The notes beneath the pieces are model-generated. The model worked only from the letters and a program-made list of their open reading frames with translations. It made no database searches and had not been told where the DNA came from. Positions 13,801 to 25,575 of a DNA stretch of 60,000 nt are shown piece by piece. The stretch is from NCBI RefSeq assembly GCF_910592395.1, contig NC_088318.1, positions 3,846,001 through 3,906,000 on the forward strand. The letters run 5' to 3'. The stretch is from Lineus longissimus. Its lineage: Eukaryota > Nemertea > Pilidiophora > Heteronemertea > Lineidae. Position numbers and translations under genes: made by a program. The number at the start of each line of letters is the position of its first letter. Within the stretch, counting starts at the first letter, position 1.

Positions 13801-15934
13801 TCCTGCCTTTAGTTCCCCTTGCCATACCAAGCCACCTGGTGGTGCCTGGATGCACTAACCGCCAACCCTGACCCAGCACGCGAAGGTATTTATCCGATAT
13901 GATTCATGATAGCTATTTTTGAAACCTGACCTGTGATACAGTGTAGTGCCTGATCGAATTAGTATTACTGTTACCCTAGAAAACGAGATCATTTTCTGGG
14001 GGTGACTGCCTTTGGGGTATAGACAGGATTACCATCTTTGTGGCAAATAAAATGATTATTCCTTCTTTGAGTCTGTCTCACCTTTAGGAGCTACAAAATC
14101 ATGTACGTTAATATATAGAATTTTAGAGTTTACATGATTCTGATGAAATTAGAGTAGACTCACTGAGGTGAATGCGCTCGGGATGAAATCAAGAGAGAGT
14201 TTCTGCAATCGCCTTGGTTTCTTAGGATCAGGTCAGTGTCTATTACCTCACTGGAATGGTACTGGCTGCACATGATGGTACCTGGCCTCTTGGTCTTATG
14301 ATTGAATCGGAGGCTAAAAAACCTCCTGGATTATCCTCGGTCAGCTGCTTGGGGTAAAAATATGTTGTTGCTTTCATGTTGCTCTGGAACCACCAAAAAC
14401 TCGCTTTGAAGTAATGAGTTTTGGAACAGCCTTTAGGTAGATGCATAATCATATTAGCACAGAGATCTGCACCTGACTACAATAAAAAAAGCTAACATCC
14501 TTTTTGCCGAGGGTAAGGTTCTGCACTGAATGTTTTGCTGCCTTGATGATGGATGCTAGTAGGTGCAGCAGCAAGAAATGACTTGTTTGTCATTTCTTTT
14601 TTCTCTGGCCCTGCGAAACACAATAGCACTTTAAGCTTAACCATAATGTCTGCTAATGCGCACTACGGAACTCGTCTCTCAAACCATCTTTACCCTCACC
14701 AACAATAATTATTGCATCGGACTAAAGGCCTATGTGTAACAGACAGCATTCAACAGGCTTTAGTACATTGACACAGTACATTGCAGTTGCACCATATTCA
14801 ACGGGTTGGACCTTGACCTACTTTTGAAGGTCATATAGATGAAGGTCAGGGTTGAACTGAAATGGCACAGAATACTACTATCAAGCAGTGAATTGATTAG
14901 GTTCTTCTGCTGCGACACAGAGAGACCTTGAAGTTGAAAGGACAAGACACTTCATCTTCACCACAAGACTGAAGATACAGCGCAGGCAGGATGGATGCAG
15001 AGGAAGAAGAAGAAGATCTTCATTGCCCCCCAAATGATCCATTTTCACCCATTTCTCCATGTCATACTTGCTGTACAGCGATCGTCTTACCGGTATCTCT
15101 TTTCAGGTTATACGAGGTCAGACAAGACACTGAACTCTGCATTCCTTTGGCCTCGCCATCTCAGGTACCCAATACTCCTGTGAGCAGTAACTCCCTCAGA
15201 CAAAAGACTACAATTGAATTGTTTTGAATCAGTGGTTTAAAGAACACTGTTAGAAAGCGATACCAGGTTAATTGAGATATTTTTCGAGCTTGTAAAGCTG
15301 AACCGTGCCAAATGTTTTTAAAAATTCCAGTGGAGTTTTCTGTATATTTTCTGTATGTAGCTGGTACTCAGGTGACTCGGCAAAGAATGCCCTAGTGGAA
15401 CAGGCTGTACCTGATCGTCTTGAACTTACAATCTGCACCAAGTTAAATGTGCCTCGGTAGTGAAATATGTTTAGAAATCTTAAGAATTTCAAGCAAATCC
15501 CAGACGTGAAGGTACCTTTTAAAAAGTTCTGGCATATTTTCCTTTTCGTTGTACAACTAACTTGAACCAAATACACTCTTTTGCATTTTCGCAGGAAATG
15601 CTTTTACCCCACCTATATGCCCGGAAGGTCTTGCAAATATTTCGAAGTTTATTGCCACTGACTTTAGAATGTAGGCCTTTTTCAGCACTCCTTGAAGCTC
15701 ATTGGCAGTGGTTGGTAGTTTGCAGTAGTTTTTGAACGCATTGCTGTTTGAGCTTCCCAACAGAGCTCTAAATTGCAATCGTGAGTTCCCTGGAGATTCT
15801 ACATTCTTGAACTGTCTTTTTTTCAATTGTTTCTTTTTACCCAGTGCAACCTTCGCAAAACATGAAAAAAGGGGATCTCATATGCCTGATTCAACTACAG
15901 TAGCGCGGTCTTCCGGCTGTACAAGGGGCTTCTG

Positions 15935-15995
15935 GAGCTGGTAGAGCGACGATCGGCCTCATGATCAAGACGTTGTGGGTTCACCACTCGGCAAG
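15935..15995 (+). repeat. tRNA-like SINE fragment
   Basis: AGCTGGTAGAGCGACGATCG followed by GTGGGTTCACCACTC resembles A and B boxes of a tRNA head, with the intervening CTCATGATCA. Short and without a recognisable tail. Confidence 0.45.
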
Positions 15996-17171
15996 TCGCT
16001 ACTTGATTCGCCTCTCTTGGTAGAGTTCAAATGAGCACTTTATAGCAGCTCCTTGAAACCCCAGATTGATTTCTGTGACCTCGAGATAATAATCATCTCA
16101 AAGAAGCAGTTCCTACTACCAAGGAGTATTCCTCCTCCAATTTGGGATGAGCATTTTTGTGTTTCTCTACCGTAGGCATCGATAGGGTTTATTGGCCTAG
16201 TGACTCCATCTACAGCCAGACATTGCAAGTATTGTCGGAGTTTGACCCCCCTCAATGGTACTTATATCTGTAGTGATGGTGAAGGCATACACTCATCTGT
16301 GCGTATCCTAGGCATGTTTCTGTGCAATGCGGGCACTTGTTTCGAGTTCTACTTGGGAGAACTTGGCTTAGATATCCTTGCCAACAAGAATCCAGGTGAT
16401 ACTGAGCTGTAACAGAAACAGGTTATCGAAATACATATTGTGTGTCTCAATAAATAATACGAGATTGTTCACCTCTGCTGAACGCATATGCTAAGCATCC
16501 TATTCCCTGAGGTATCATATCCTGTATTTATGTTTGATGCACGTGTGAATTCTTGGGGAGGTTTAGCGCCGAGAGAGAATTTCTAGTTTGTTGCACAGAC
16601 CTCTAGGTCAAATTATCACAGCCTTGTTCTCCTGTAATGTTTGCTGCATGTGATGATTCTTTGAAAGGTTTTTGCTGAGAGAGAAATTCCAGTTACTTAT
16701 ATACAACTTGAGGTCAAGTTGCCGTTCTACAAAATGTGATAAACCATCATGTTGGCTATAATTCATTTATACGTTTTTGAAGCGAAGAGGAGGATTTTTT
16801 AGAAATGAACAACCTGAATGGCCTTCAGTATAATTTTGGACAGTGGACAACATGTGCCAGCTTCCATGTGACCCGTCCCGATCCCCACAACCATAAGATG
16901 ACCCATCCTCATCAAGTGTCACAATATTCATCATAGTTCATTATCATTGCAATGCTGACACTATGGGTCACTTAATTACCAGTAATTGACCGGGCACTAA
17001 TTAAACTGCTCATCAGATAGACTATTGACTGTGCCACCATAGAGTTCCGTATGAAAAAGCCTGGTGATGAATTATGGTAACTATCACGATAATCGGTAAT
17101 TTAACGGGGTGGTTTACAGAACTGATGGATGTTGTAGTACTTTTACTTTTTGCATGACAGGGATATCAGTG

Positions 17172-17385
17172 GGATGCTGGTCAGCGCTCTGGGCTCATAA
17201 TCAGGTCGGTTTGACTTCTTGAAGGATCACCGCTAGCTGTTTTGTCTTTGTGTCCTTGAGCAAGGCACTTCTCCACACCTGGGAGTAACTGGGTACCTAG
17301 CTGGTGGAAATAGCCAGTCAAATAAGAGATGGAATTGAAATCATCACTGCACTGGTGGGACTCGGTACTGAAAAGAAGTCCGTCG
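17172..17385 (+). repeat. tRNA-derived SINE with CORE-like centre
   Basis: tRNA-type head (GCTCTGGGCTCATAATCAGG, then GGTTTGACTTC), then GTCCTTGAGCAAGGCACTTC, which resembles the conserved central block of CORE/MIR-type SINEs, then GGGAGTAACTGGGTACCTAG. Same family as the piece at 3161. Confidence 0.65.
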
Positions 17386-20300
17386 GGTGGAGCTCAAATT
17401 CTCCCCCAGACCTTCGACTACCAGAGGTTTGAGACAACATTTTAGCTTGATCCTCCCGGCCTCAATTTTAGTCCAGAGACCCATCAGTGCAGCTCCCTAA
17501 AAAAATCCAGTAACTCCGACTATAAATAAGATAAAACTTGAGATGTTATGTATATTTTTCCATGGAAAGTAGCAGTATGATCCGGTGATCACATTCTTTC
17601 CCTTGAAATGCTGATATCACGTGAATAATGGTGCTTCACGTGGGTGAGTTATTGTTGATACCGAGGTGCTGTGTTATCGTCGTCTTCATATCTGAAAATT
17701 GTATTCATACATTATGGCCCTGCGAACCTTATTAGGGACATCGGTTTCCTCTAGTTGTAGCGGTGCTTGTCGATAGGGGTGCGTTCCGGTTCCCATGCCT
17801 TGGCGATGATTTCATTGGCTATCATGTATATTGTGCTTTGAGTGCACGTGGGTGAAAAGTGGGTGGTTGTTTACATGTTTAGTCATACATGGTGTACCAT
17901 GAAGGGTTCTGAAATATTGCCTAGTTTTTCAGGGGGCCGTTTGCATTGTTCGTGTACTTTTACTAGGAAGTGGGGTTAAGGTGACGATTGTTTACGGTTT
18001 GTTTCTTGAGTATTCTGTTGACCAAGGCAGAGTTCCAATCACATCTGACACCCCTAATTCGGCCCAAGGCGAGTACGGCGCCAAACTCCTATCAAAGGGG
18101 TTTGATGGGGGAAAGACGGTACCAGTCTCGAAATCCTGTTAGAAAAATGGCTCCTTCCCGAATCTCATTTGGGTGTCTGTCCCGAAACATGGCTGTTGCA
18201 TTATCGACATCAGGCGAGATGTTGATTTAGGTCTCACCTCTTGGTGTACGGAGAATCCTTTTTACCACTTGATGTATTGGTTGAGTTTCGCATCAGATTG
18301 TATGAAAGTTTTTAGCCTTGCAGCTTATTTTGTGTTAGGTTATAGGCGTGCAGTGATCTTTGAACTCTTTGCACTGCGTTCTTCTCTGAGCTGATGGTTT
18401 TCCCAATAGTGGAAGGTTCAGCTTTCTCTGACAAAAGCACTGGAGGTGTGCTTGCACTTGTTTATTGTACACTTCAGTTGACATGGTTGATAGAATTCCT
18501 ATTAAACTCACTAGCTGAATTGAACAAAATAATGCTTTCTAACCTTTCGATTGGAGGCATAAAAGGACTTCATCAGATGTGTAAAAAGGGTCCATAGGCC
18601 AGAAAAGCCTCTCATACATGTATGTGCCTAAAAGGAAATATTGAGACTGTCATTTGCGATGGGATTGAAAAGAGATTTGGAATGCGTTTAGTTGTCATTA
18701 TGAGCCTTTTTAGTGCCGACCAACATAGCATAATGCCAAAAGTTTGTCATCCCTTGACTTTTGAAAGTCATCATGCCCTGTTAGACAGAGAATGACTGCT
18801 GATGACTCCAGGTCTGTTATCACTCTGGACCAGTCTGCTTCGAAGTAATTTCAGACAAATCCTATATTCTTATCCATCAGGATTAAATGTTTGTGTCTTT
18901 ATCGTTTGGCTCAGGCCATTAGAATATTCTGCCTTATTTCACACGGCAGTGTCCAAAGGTTATCGCCGCCGTAAAGATGTCCTGTTCTGATGGGGCAGGA
19001 GAAATCTAGAATTTCAAGGAGCTGGTGCCATCTTCCAAACAAAGGGCCCTGCCTCCCATCCACACTTCTTGCAAGCCACAGTGTGAAAGCATGAAGTGAG
19101 CAATGGCGAGGTTCGGACCCCTTGTGACAAACATCTTTCGAAAATTGCAGCACTATGACCTTTGTATATTGAGTGAAAAGTAAGAAGTGAGTGTACATGT
19201 ACCCCTCTGGGTCAGGGGTAGCAAAAGGGTTAATAACCATGGCAGTCGCTTTCAGAGGGGATTAGGAGTTGTCCCCAATGTAACCTGTCATTACTGTTTC
19301 TATCCCTCAATGAGGGTTTAAAAGGTAAACCCCACCCTCGTAACCCTCAAGAAAGTCTAGCCTCCTTCTCGACATCAAAGAAAACCGTTATCGATCAATA
19401 TCAGTCTGGAAATACAGCTAAAAATACATCACGGTTCTGTTGTTCCCGTGTCACTGTCCTTCGGGTTAAGTCAGAGGCGAGAGGCGTAATGGTGGCGAAA
19501 ATCAGGTCAAGTTCGTAAAATCAAAGTTTGATTTTGCAAACGACAGCTGTGTAACGGTAGCGAGAAATCTCCGGTATGGCTTGCAAAGGGGTCTTTTGAA
19601 AATGACAACTGTTAACCATGAACTTCTTGTGGTGCTAAAGTTGGCGAATTTCCGCTATTTTCAATTGGTGATAGACTGATTTCCACGGTTGCTGCAATGG
19701 TAAATGCATTTGAATTGAAATTTTCTAGCTATTGAAGGTCGCATTTAAACTGGCTTACATGATGCAAAAATAGCAGTCACGAAATTTCCATCGTTACAGG
19801 ATAGGATTTCTGCAATAACTATTGCACAGTTCTCTATTTCCACCAATCAAATCTATAGAAATGGATGAAATTCCATGCTTTTGTTGCTTTTGTTCAACAA
19901 TCATATGATTGTGGTTGAAATATAAAATGCTCATTTTTACATCTGGGTGAAAATGAATGGACCCAATATCACTATTATGAGAATATCAATATTTTTCCTT
20001 TGCATCGATGGACGGGATGATTGACGCTGGTTATCGAAGCTCTCCTATGATTGGAGGCAACAATCAGCATGATAAATTGTATCAAATCCGCGGTCCGTAT
20101 TCATCATTCATTTATTGGAGAAATTTTGCAGATTTTGGTTTGGATATTCCCGATGCTGATGATTTATGGGTGTTAGGTGGAATATTCAGGTCACTAGTTC
20201 AATCACACATTTGTTAGTGACCTAATTGGCCAAGTCTCTTGATTCATTGACTGATGCTTATCTTATTAGCCAATGCAGCAGTTGTCAGCTTTAAGAATCA

Positions 20301-22222
20301 CTGTCAAAATTCTGACCTCCCTCTGATCTCTAAGGGTTTTGGACCACAAGGATTCTGCCTTGGGGCATGCCTGGGCTGCTTGCTCATAGATCCTCAAACA
20401 TCACTTTCTTTCTAATCTTGGTACTCATTTCACACGAAAAGATTCTTTTGTGGTGAGAAAGATACTTGCGCTGACAGTGACATCATCTTATGCCAGTATT
20501 ATTGGAGAAATTTTAAAGAAAACTCAAGCAAAAATAGCACTGTAATATCGACAGGCATTGTCGGCATGTCTTAGCCCCAGTTTGTTAGACACAGAATATC
20601 GGTAGATATCATGTATATTTGGAAGATTAAGGACGAGAATAACTTCCAAGGAATGGAAATGTCACAGGTTCACGAAAGAGAAGATCTCCATTCAGTGTTT
20701 CCTTTGGTATGGAGTCGTAATAAAGATACGCAAACACTCTTCCGGTGATGCAGTCTTTTCAGTTGATCTGCTTTTTGGAACGTTGAAACCCTTCCTTGCA
20801 TGAGTTTGGGCCATCAGTTGTTTCTGTTTTCCATCAAAACCTTACGAACACGTTGACTGTATCATAATAAATTAGTTTTGCTCAAGTTTGAGAGACAAAT
20901 TTGTTTTTAAGAGTCTTTTCATTGTTAAAAAACAGCCTTTCTGCGCTCACCTGAGATGGTGACAGTATGTCGGCCATCTTGAATTTGATTTCAATATAGG
21001 TCCATGTAAAAGCAGTGATATTTTAAAAGGACTTGGGCAAAAACCTCTGTACAGGTAGAGTAAACCTAATTAACGCTGTGTCCTTAAAAGGCTAAGATTT
21101 TCTCTTTTGCGTCAGAAATTAAAAGTTTACTTCAGAGGATCTGATGATGTATGATTTCACTTGTGATGGTAGGAATTTTTTTTGAATTTCTCACATTCCT
21201 GACTGAAAAAGGATCTGGCCAGACAGTGCCTTCTGGGAGGGAGGGTGATTATTGACTCTTTTTTGTCTGAGTACGTCATTTTGGAGAAGCATGTGAGTAT
21301 TGATATTGATTGGTCTCCATGGTTACTGATTTCTGCCTGCGTGTGAAAATCAAGTCTCATTGAGTTTATGAGAATTAGGACATTGATGATGCGACTGTCA
21401 GAATTTGCTGTAAATGTCAGCAGGTTTGGTATCGACAACGTAATTATACCATATCACTTTTGGTACATCTTGCCTCATCAAGTCAAAAAAACTAATTTTC
21501 TCTGTCTATCCAGGGCTTCTCGGAGATTAATGTCTAGACGCAAGGGCCCAAAGCGCCGCGTAGCGGCAAAAAAGCGAAGCTGGCGAAACATTTATAACGG
21601 GTCACCGTCACTTATTATTGGACTTATAGCGCATTTACGGGGTTGCAACTATTTTGCTTTATAGTGTCAGCAGGAAAGAAAAGCATGCGACCTAACGCCG
21701 ATCTATTTGTATAAAGTGATAATTGGAAGGTGTATAGTAGGAAATATTAATGAAATAATCATTCCATGTCGTCTTTTGAGGGCATTTTTGATTGTAAAAA
21801 ATATATGTGTACGTCACCGGAGTCTCTCCAATGATAATTTTATCACAGCAGTCTCGCGCAAGTAGAAGTTCTTTACCTATTAGTTCTTCACTTATTAGTC
21901 TGGCGCAAAGCCAGATGTTTTCCATTACGATTTCACTATGATGTTTGACCAGAAGGAGCAGTGCGCAAGATATGCTAATGAGCAGACTTCCTTCGCTTGA
22001 GTTTCGGAAGAATGTTCCATATCGCGCTAAGCTGACCACTGCTGACCATGACAGGCGTGCATTGGACTGGTACAGGTTGGAACTGAACATTGAATATGCT
22101 GGTGGTGACGCTTTCTGATGACAAGTTGGTCGTGACTGATGCAGTATCCTTGGACTTGTCCACAGCATCGTTCAATCATTGCTCTCTGTGCTGGCTTGAT
22201 TCTGTACACTGACACCAAATGC

Positions 22223-22286
22223 CTGTTGACTGTGCTTTAAGAGAAACTGGCGCCATGCCTAGTCTCTCTTAAAGCACAGTCAACAG
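22223..22286. other. Near-perfect 26-bp stem, 12-nt loop hairpin
   Basis: Left arm 22223-22248 (…GACTGTGCTTTAAGAGA…) pairs with right arm 22261-22286 with a single mismatch; loop is GGCGCCATGCCT. The size is that of a short miRNA-type hairpin, but it could equally be a palindromic repeat edge. No expression evidence is visible. Confidence 0.85.
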
Positions 22287-22420
22287 ACACCAACCCCTTC
22301 AGACTCAGAAACCACAAACGCCCAACCCTTCCTGCTACCTTAATACTTCTAGATGTTTGGGTTATATGGTGGGAGGAGTTGCCAGGTGATTTAATGGTGG
22401 GTTTGATATACCACTGCAGT

Positions 22421-22500
22421 GGTGGATCCAGAAACTCGGGTAAGGGGAGCGCAGCCCCACCCAGAGAGCACCATCTTGTGCGATCATGAAAAGTTGGAGG
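22421..22500 (+). repeat. Possible DNA-transposon edge
   Basis: CAGTGGTGGATCCAGAAACT followed by GC-rich AGCGCAGCCCCACCC resembles the CAGTGGCGGATCCAG ends of non-autonomous hAT-like elements common in animals (from memory, not searched). A related piece, AATGGCGGATTTAG, begins at 28444. Right end not found. Confidence 0.35.
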
Positions 22501-23814
22501 GTGTGTGGGTCCTCACAGAGGTAAAATGAAAGCTAGTTACATGCTCCTTATGGAAAGCTGATGAAAAATGGTGCGTACCTCATGCACCACCCCTTCAGTC
22601 CTCCTCTCAAAGTCTAGCACTCAGTCTTGCTATTAGAGACCAGAGACAATCTTCTTCATCTGGTTTGCTTGTTCACTGCACCTGACTCCAAGGCGGATTG
22701 ACATTTTGTGTCCTATTTGGGTACGTGCCACTTGCGGTTATTTACCTATTGATTGAGACTATGGATACAGATGCACTCTTAGGTTCAACTGTGATAACTT
22801 CTATCACAAATAGCACCTCTATGTATAAAATTTGAAACCTGAGGACGTATGAAATGAAATTTGCGCAAATGGGTCTCCGGAGATGAATAATCCAAAACCT
22901 CGACAAATTGAATGACCTCCTGCTGATTGAAATCATCGAAAAGTTGTGGAACAGGGAATGATAAGATTTTCACACAATTCCGATGTACTTTTGGCGTTTG
23001 AAGAACACTGCAGCTGTAATTCCAACTAAAAGTCGTTTTTTACAGCGTTTTATTTTTGCAAGTTTTGCCAGTTGCAAAAACGCAAACTTAAAACTTACGC
23101 GAAAATTTCCTGGTTTACAGTATAGTCAGCAACGGTCATTTGCCGCATCTTGACCTTTCAGCCTCTTGTCCGCAAAGAATACGACTCAATAATGCAATCC
23201 GTTCATTCTGACATCATTGTTTTTCTGACAGTATTTTCCTGACTGGAGAAACGGAGTACTTTGATATATCTTGTCATAATAGCTGGGCCACAAAAGACGT
23301 TTTTCTGACCATCTCATGAAAAAAACTGTCCATTAAATGATTTACTGAGATTAAAGGGAATACATTGTTTGTAAGAAAAGACGGGTCACTTTGACCCCAC
23401 ACTATCCTTTGTGGAGATCAAAAGCCTTTAGGAATTGTATGCCAGGGCTCAGCTTGTAGCGTTGACCTGCCACGGTATCAGTGTGCATTACCGCCTCTTT
23501 TTGCAACCGATCGAAAAAGCACACAGCTCAAAGCAAATGAAAATAATTGGCCATTTGCAATAGATTTTCGCCATTTTGTCCCAAAGAGAGAAATAGACAT
23601 TCCATTTGTAGTAATCAACTCCGCACCAGTGACATACTTTTCATCAGAAAGAAATCGTTGAAACTTGCGACTATAGTGTGGTTTATAGATGTTGAGAAAT
23701 GTTCTGTTCACTCACATTTCCAAACTAGCCGGCTATAAACAATATCCTGTCTACCTGATCAATGTTGTGGTGGCGTTATTCATCATGCAATCAGGCAATA
23801 GAAAATAATTTGCT

Positions 23815-23878
23815 TTAGCACAGTCGCAAAGTGATGGCCTTGTAAGCGAAGGTTCGGGGTTCCGACCCCGACTTGACG
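23815..23878 (+). repeat. tRNA-like SINE fragment
   Basis: Stretch with GATGGCCTTGTAAGCGAAGG and a B-box-like GGGTTCCGACCCC about 140 bases upstream of exon A's acceptor. A functional tRNA is unlikely because no cloverleaf could be drawn. Weak. Confidence 0.35.
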
Positions 23879-24017
23879 TAGGTGTTTTTCTGTTACATTT
23901 GTCTGGACTGAATATGGCATATACAAACATTCGTTATTAGTTCATTTTCAAATGAGGTCATAAGTCTCTTGATTTCAAAGCAAACTAAGAAAAAAAATTT
24001 TTCTTCATATTTTGCAG

Positions 24018-24476
24018 GAACACCGAGGAAAAGGATGTACGAATGGCATGTTCCGTGGTCATCGTTATTTTGTGACAGATGTAGATTGTGGAATATTTGT
24101 GACAATAGCGCGGATACGAAAGTGTCAAGAAGACAACCGACATGACATCCGACAACCTCAACAACAACAGCAACAACGACAAGAACGGGATCGGGACAAT
24201 GAACCAACATATCAGGCATCTCCGCAATATCAGGCTTCTCCTCAACAACAACAACAGCAACAAACGTTGCGTCAAAACGCGACTAGTCCGCCATTGCCAA
24301 ATTTACCGACAAATGCTGTGGGAGGCTTACCGAAGGATTTGGCGGGCAGGAACTATGACTTGAAAATTAGTGAAAGGGTTGTTTGGCTTGGGGACACTGG
24401 GCCAGAGTTTGGTTGTGTTCGATGGATTGGGACTTTACCGGATAAACCCAGTGAAGTCTTAGTAGGAGTAGAATTT
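24018..24476 (+). CDS. CYLD: CYLD exon A: end of CAP-Gly 1, Gln-rich spacer, start of CAP-Gly 2
   Basis: Acceptor TTTTGCAG and donor GTAAGT, phase 0 at both ends, 153 codons. Residues 1-30 (EHRGKGCTNGMFRGHRYF..., then CGIFV) are the C-terminal half of a CAP-Gly domain and match vertebrate CYLD CAP-Gly 1 after its GVEL. Residues about 45-90 are a Gln-rich, disordered spacer with a duplicated YQASPQ motif. Residues about 115-153 (ERVVWLGDTGPEFGCVRWIG ... GVEF) start CAP-Gly 2. Because the exon opens inside a domain, at least one further coding exon must lie upstream. Confidence 0.93.
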
Positions 24477-24889
24477 GTAAGTAGACTTCTGCACAATTTT
24501 ATACAAAATAATTCAGGTCGTCTGCCGACATGTTTTCTGTTACATCAGATGCCTATATATCACTGTCTTGGCTGTGGAGTCCAGAAAGTATCTATTTGGA
24601 ATGACACGTAATCCAGCGATTCGTATGATTCCCTACATAGTCAGAATTCCACTCTGGCAGTCATCAGAGAAGAACATATTCTGGCGGCAGATGGTCATGT
24701 CAACATTCAAAACATAGTCAATTTTCTGTGGCCGGGAGCTTGCCGGAAAAGCCTCAGCAAAGCAGTTTTGAAAAGTGCCAAGTTTTACCCTTCGTGAAGT
24801 TACATTCGGTTGGGACACATCGTGTGTCATTTTGTCCAGAAATTGATCTTTTCAGTAATAAGTCTAACAGTTACACCGTTTTCTTGTAG

Positions 24890-25034
24890 GATAATGCAGT
24901 AGGTTCAGGTACGGGTCGATACAAAGAACACCAGCTCTTTCGAACGAAACCCAACCACGCCTCTCTCATTCCTATCCTGGGTCTCATGAAAGAGGACGAG
25001 TACATCAATCCAACGCCCGTCAAAATGCCAATAG
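24890..25034 (+). CDS. CYLD: CYLD exon B: second half of CAP-Gly 2
   Basis: Acceptor TTCTTGTAG, donor GTAAGC, phase 0 in and 1 out. It continues GVEF from exon A as DNAVGSGTGRYKEHQLF, completing a CAP-Gly fold. As in vertebrate CYLD CAP-Gly 2 (NPIGNWDGRFDGVQLF-like), the tubulin-type GKNDG groove motif is not conserved. It then runs into a short linker (MKEDEYINPTPVKMP). The family match is clear in position and in the Gly/aromatic pattern. Confidence 0.92.
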
Positions 25035-25129
25035 GTAAGCTGGTGTAGAGTGTGTATCTGTTGAGTTTATAATCAATGCCGATTATTGTCAAATGGTTTG
25101 ATCGTTTGCTGGGTGGAGTATAAAAGGCA

Positions 25130-25235
25130 TGTACGCGTAAGGCAAAGATACCTGCCTAGATTGTCACTTTGGGGTTTGAACCACGGACTTCCAGTCGAGA
25201 GTCTGAGCCACTACACCATATCGACTCCTCGTTAC
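25130..25235 (-). repeat. tRNA-derived SINE head, minus strand
   Basis: On the minus strand it reads TGGTGTAGTGGCTCAGACTC, then GTCCGTGGTTCAAACC: good A and B boxes. Same head as the elements at 25275 and 39210. Lies in the intron between exons B and C. Confidence 0.65.
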
Positions 25236-25274
25236 TCAAGTAAGGTGCGATAAAGTACCAAAATCTTTAAGTGA

Positions 25275-25575
25275 GAGGATGATAACAATGATATAAATGT
25301 AAGTTCTTATATAGTGCTTTCATAATGTACATCTTTCTCAAAGCACTTGACACATATTCTAGCCGTCTATCCTGAAACCTTTCAGCCGAAATCAGATTAT
25401 CTGCTCAATCATCGCTACAACCAGAGCTTTTCCAACCAATACCCATCATTTATACACCTGGTAGAGTGAGGCAAGTTAGACAAAGAGATCAGCCTGTAGC
25501 CTCACATCGACCGAAGGGTTCGAACCAAGGACCTCTTGGCTGCTAGCAGAGAGCCTGAGGCACTACTCCACAGCA
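25275..25575 (-). repeat. tRNA-derived SINE, near full length, minus strand
   Basis: Head at the right (minus strand: TGGAGTAGTGCCTCAGGCTC, GGTTCGAACC), a body with TATCCTGAAACCTTTCAG and GCAAGTTAGACAAAGAGA, and a left part TTCTTATATAGTGCTTTC ... TCTCAAAGCACTTGA typical of SINE/LINE tails. The body aligns with 39210-39415, showing a dispersed family. Confidence 0.7.

Larger units (their letters stand above)
10896..22222. other. Upstream non-coding stretch
   Basis: No gene supported. Contains SINE pieces and two weak coding look-alikes (14991-15227, acidic start; 16262-16399, CAP-Gly-like by eye), both treated as rejected. The missing 5' exons of CYLD could be here but were not recognised. 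Confidence 0.5.
22287..24017. other. Sequence just upstream of the first recognised CYLD exon
   Basis: By frame and domain logic this is intron, because exon A starts mid-domain. It holds a possible hAT-like edge and a tRNA-like piece. No exon ending in GVE-x before a phase 0 donor was found. Confidence 0.55.

Noticed and set aside
14991-15227. 78-codon + strand ORF starting MDAEEEEEDLHCPPND, with an internal TTTTCAG and CAG|GTACCC
   Set aside because: No similarity to the CYLD N-terminus or another family; overlapping frames are equally open. Could be a 5' exon only if transcripts show it.
16262-16399. Open segment with VRILG ... FYLGELGLDILANKNPG, bounded by TAG and GTGATA, looking like half a CAP-Gly domain and a candidate for the missing upstream exon
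   Set aside because: There is no GT donor after the GEL position where the domain's intron is expected, the key GVE is absent, and exit phase 1 does not match the phase 0 start of exon A. Probably chance.
21692-22168. 158-codon minus-strand ORF, one of the longest in the upstream half
   Set aside because: Composition is irregular, there is no domain, and it overlaps two other open frames; no splice or promoter context.
23840-23872. Possible functional tRNA gene (GGGTTCCGACCCC)
   Set aside because: Only a B-box-like stretch is present; no cloverleaf or acceptor stem could be drawn.
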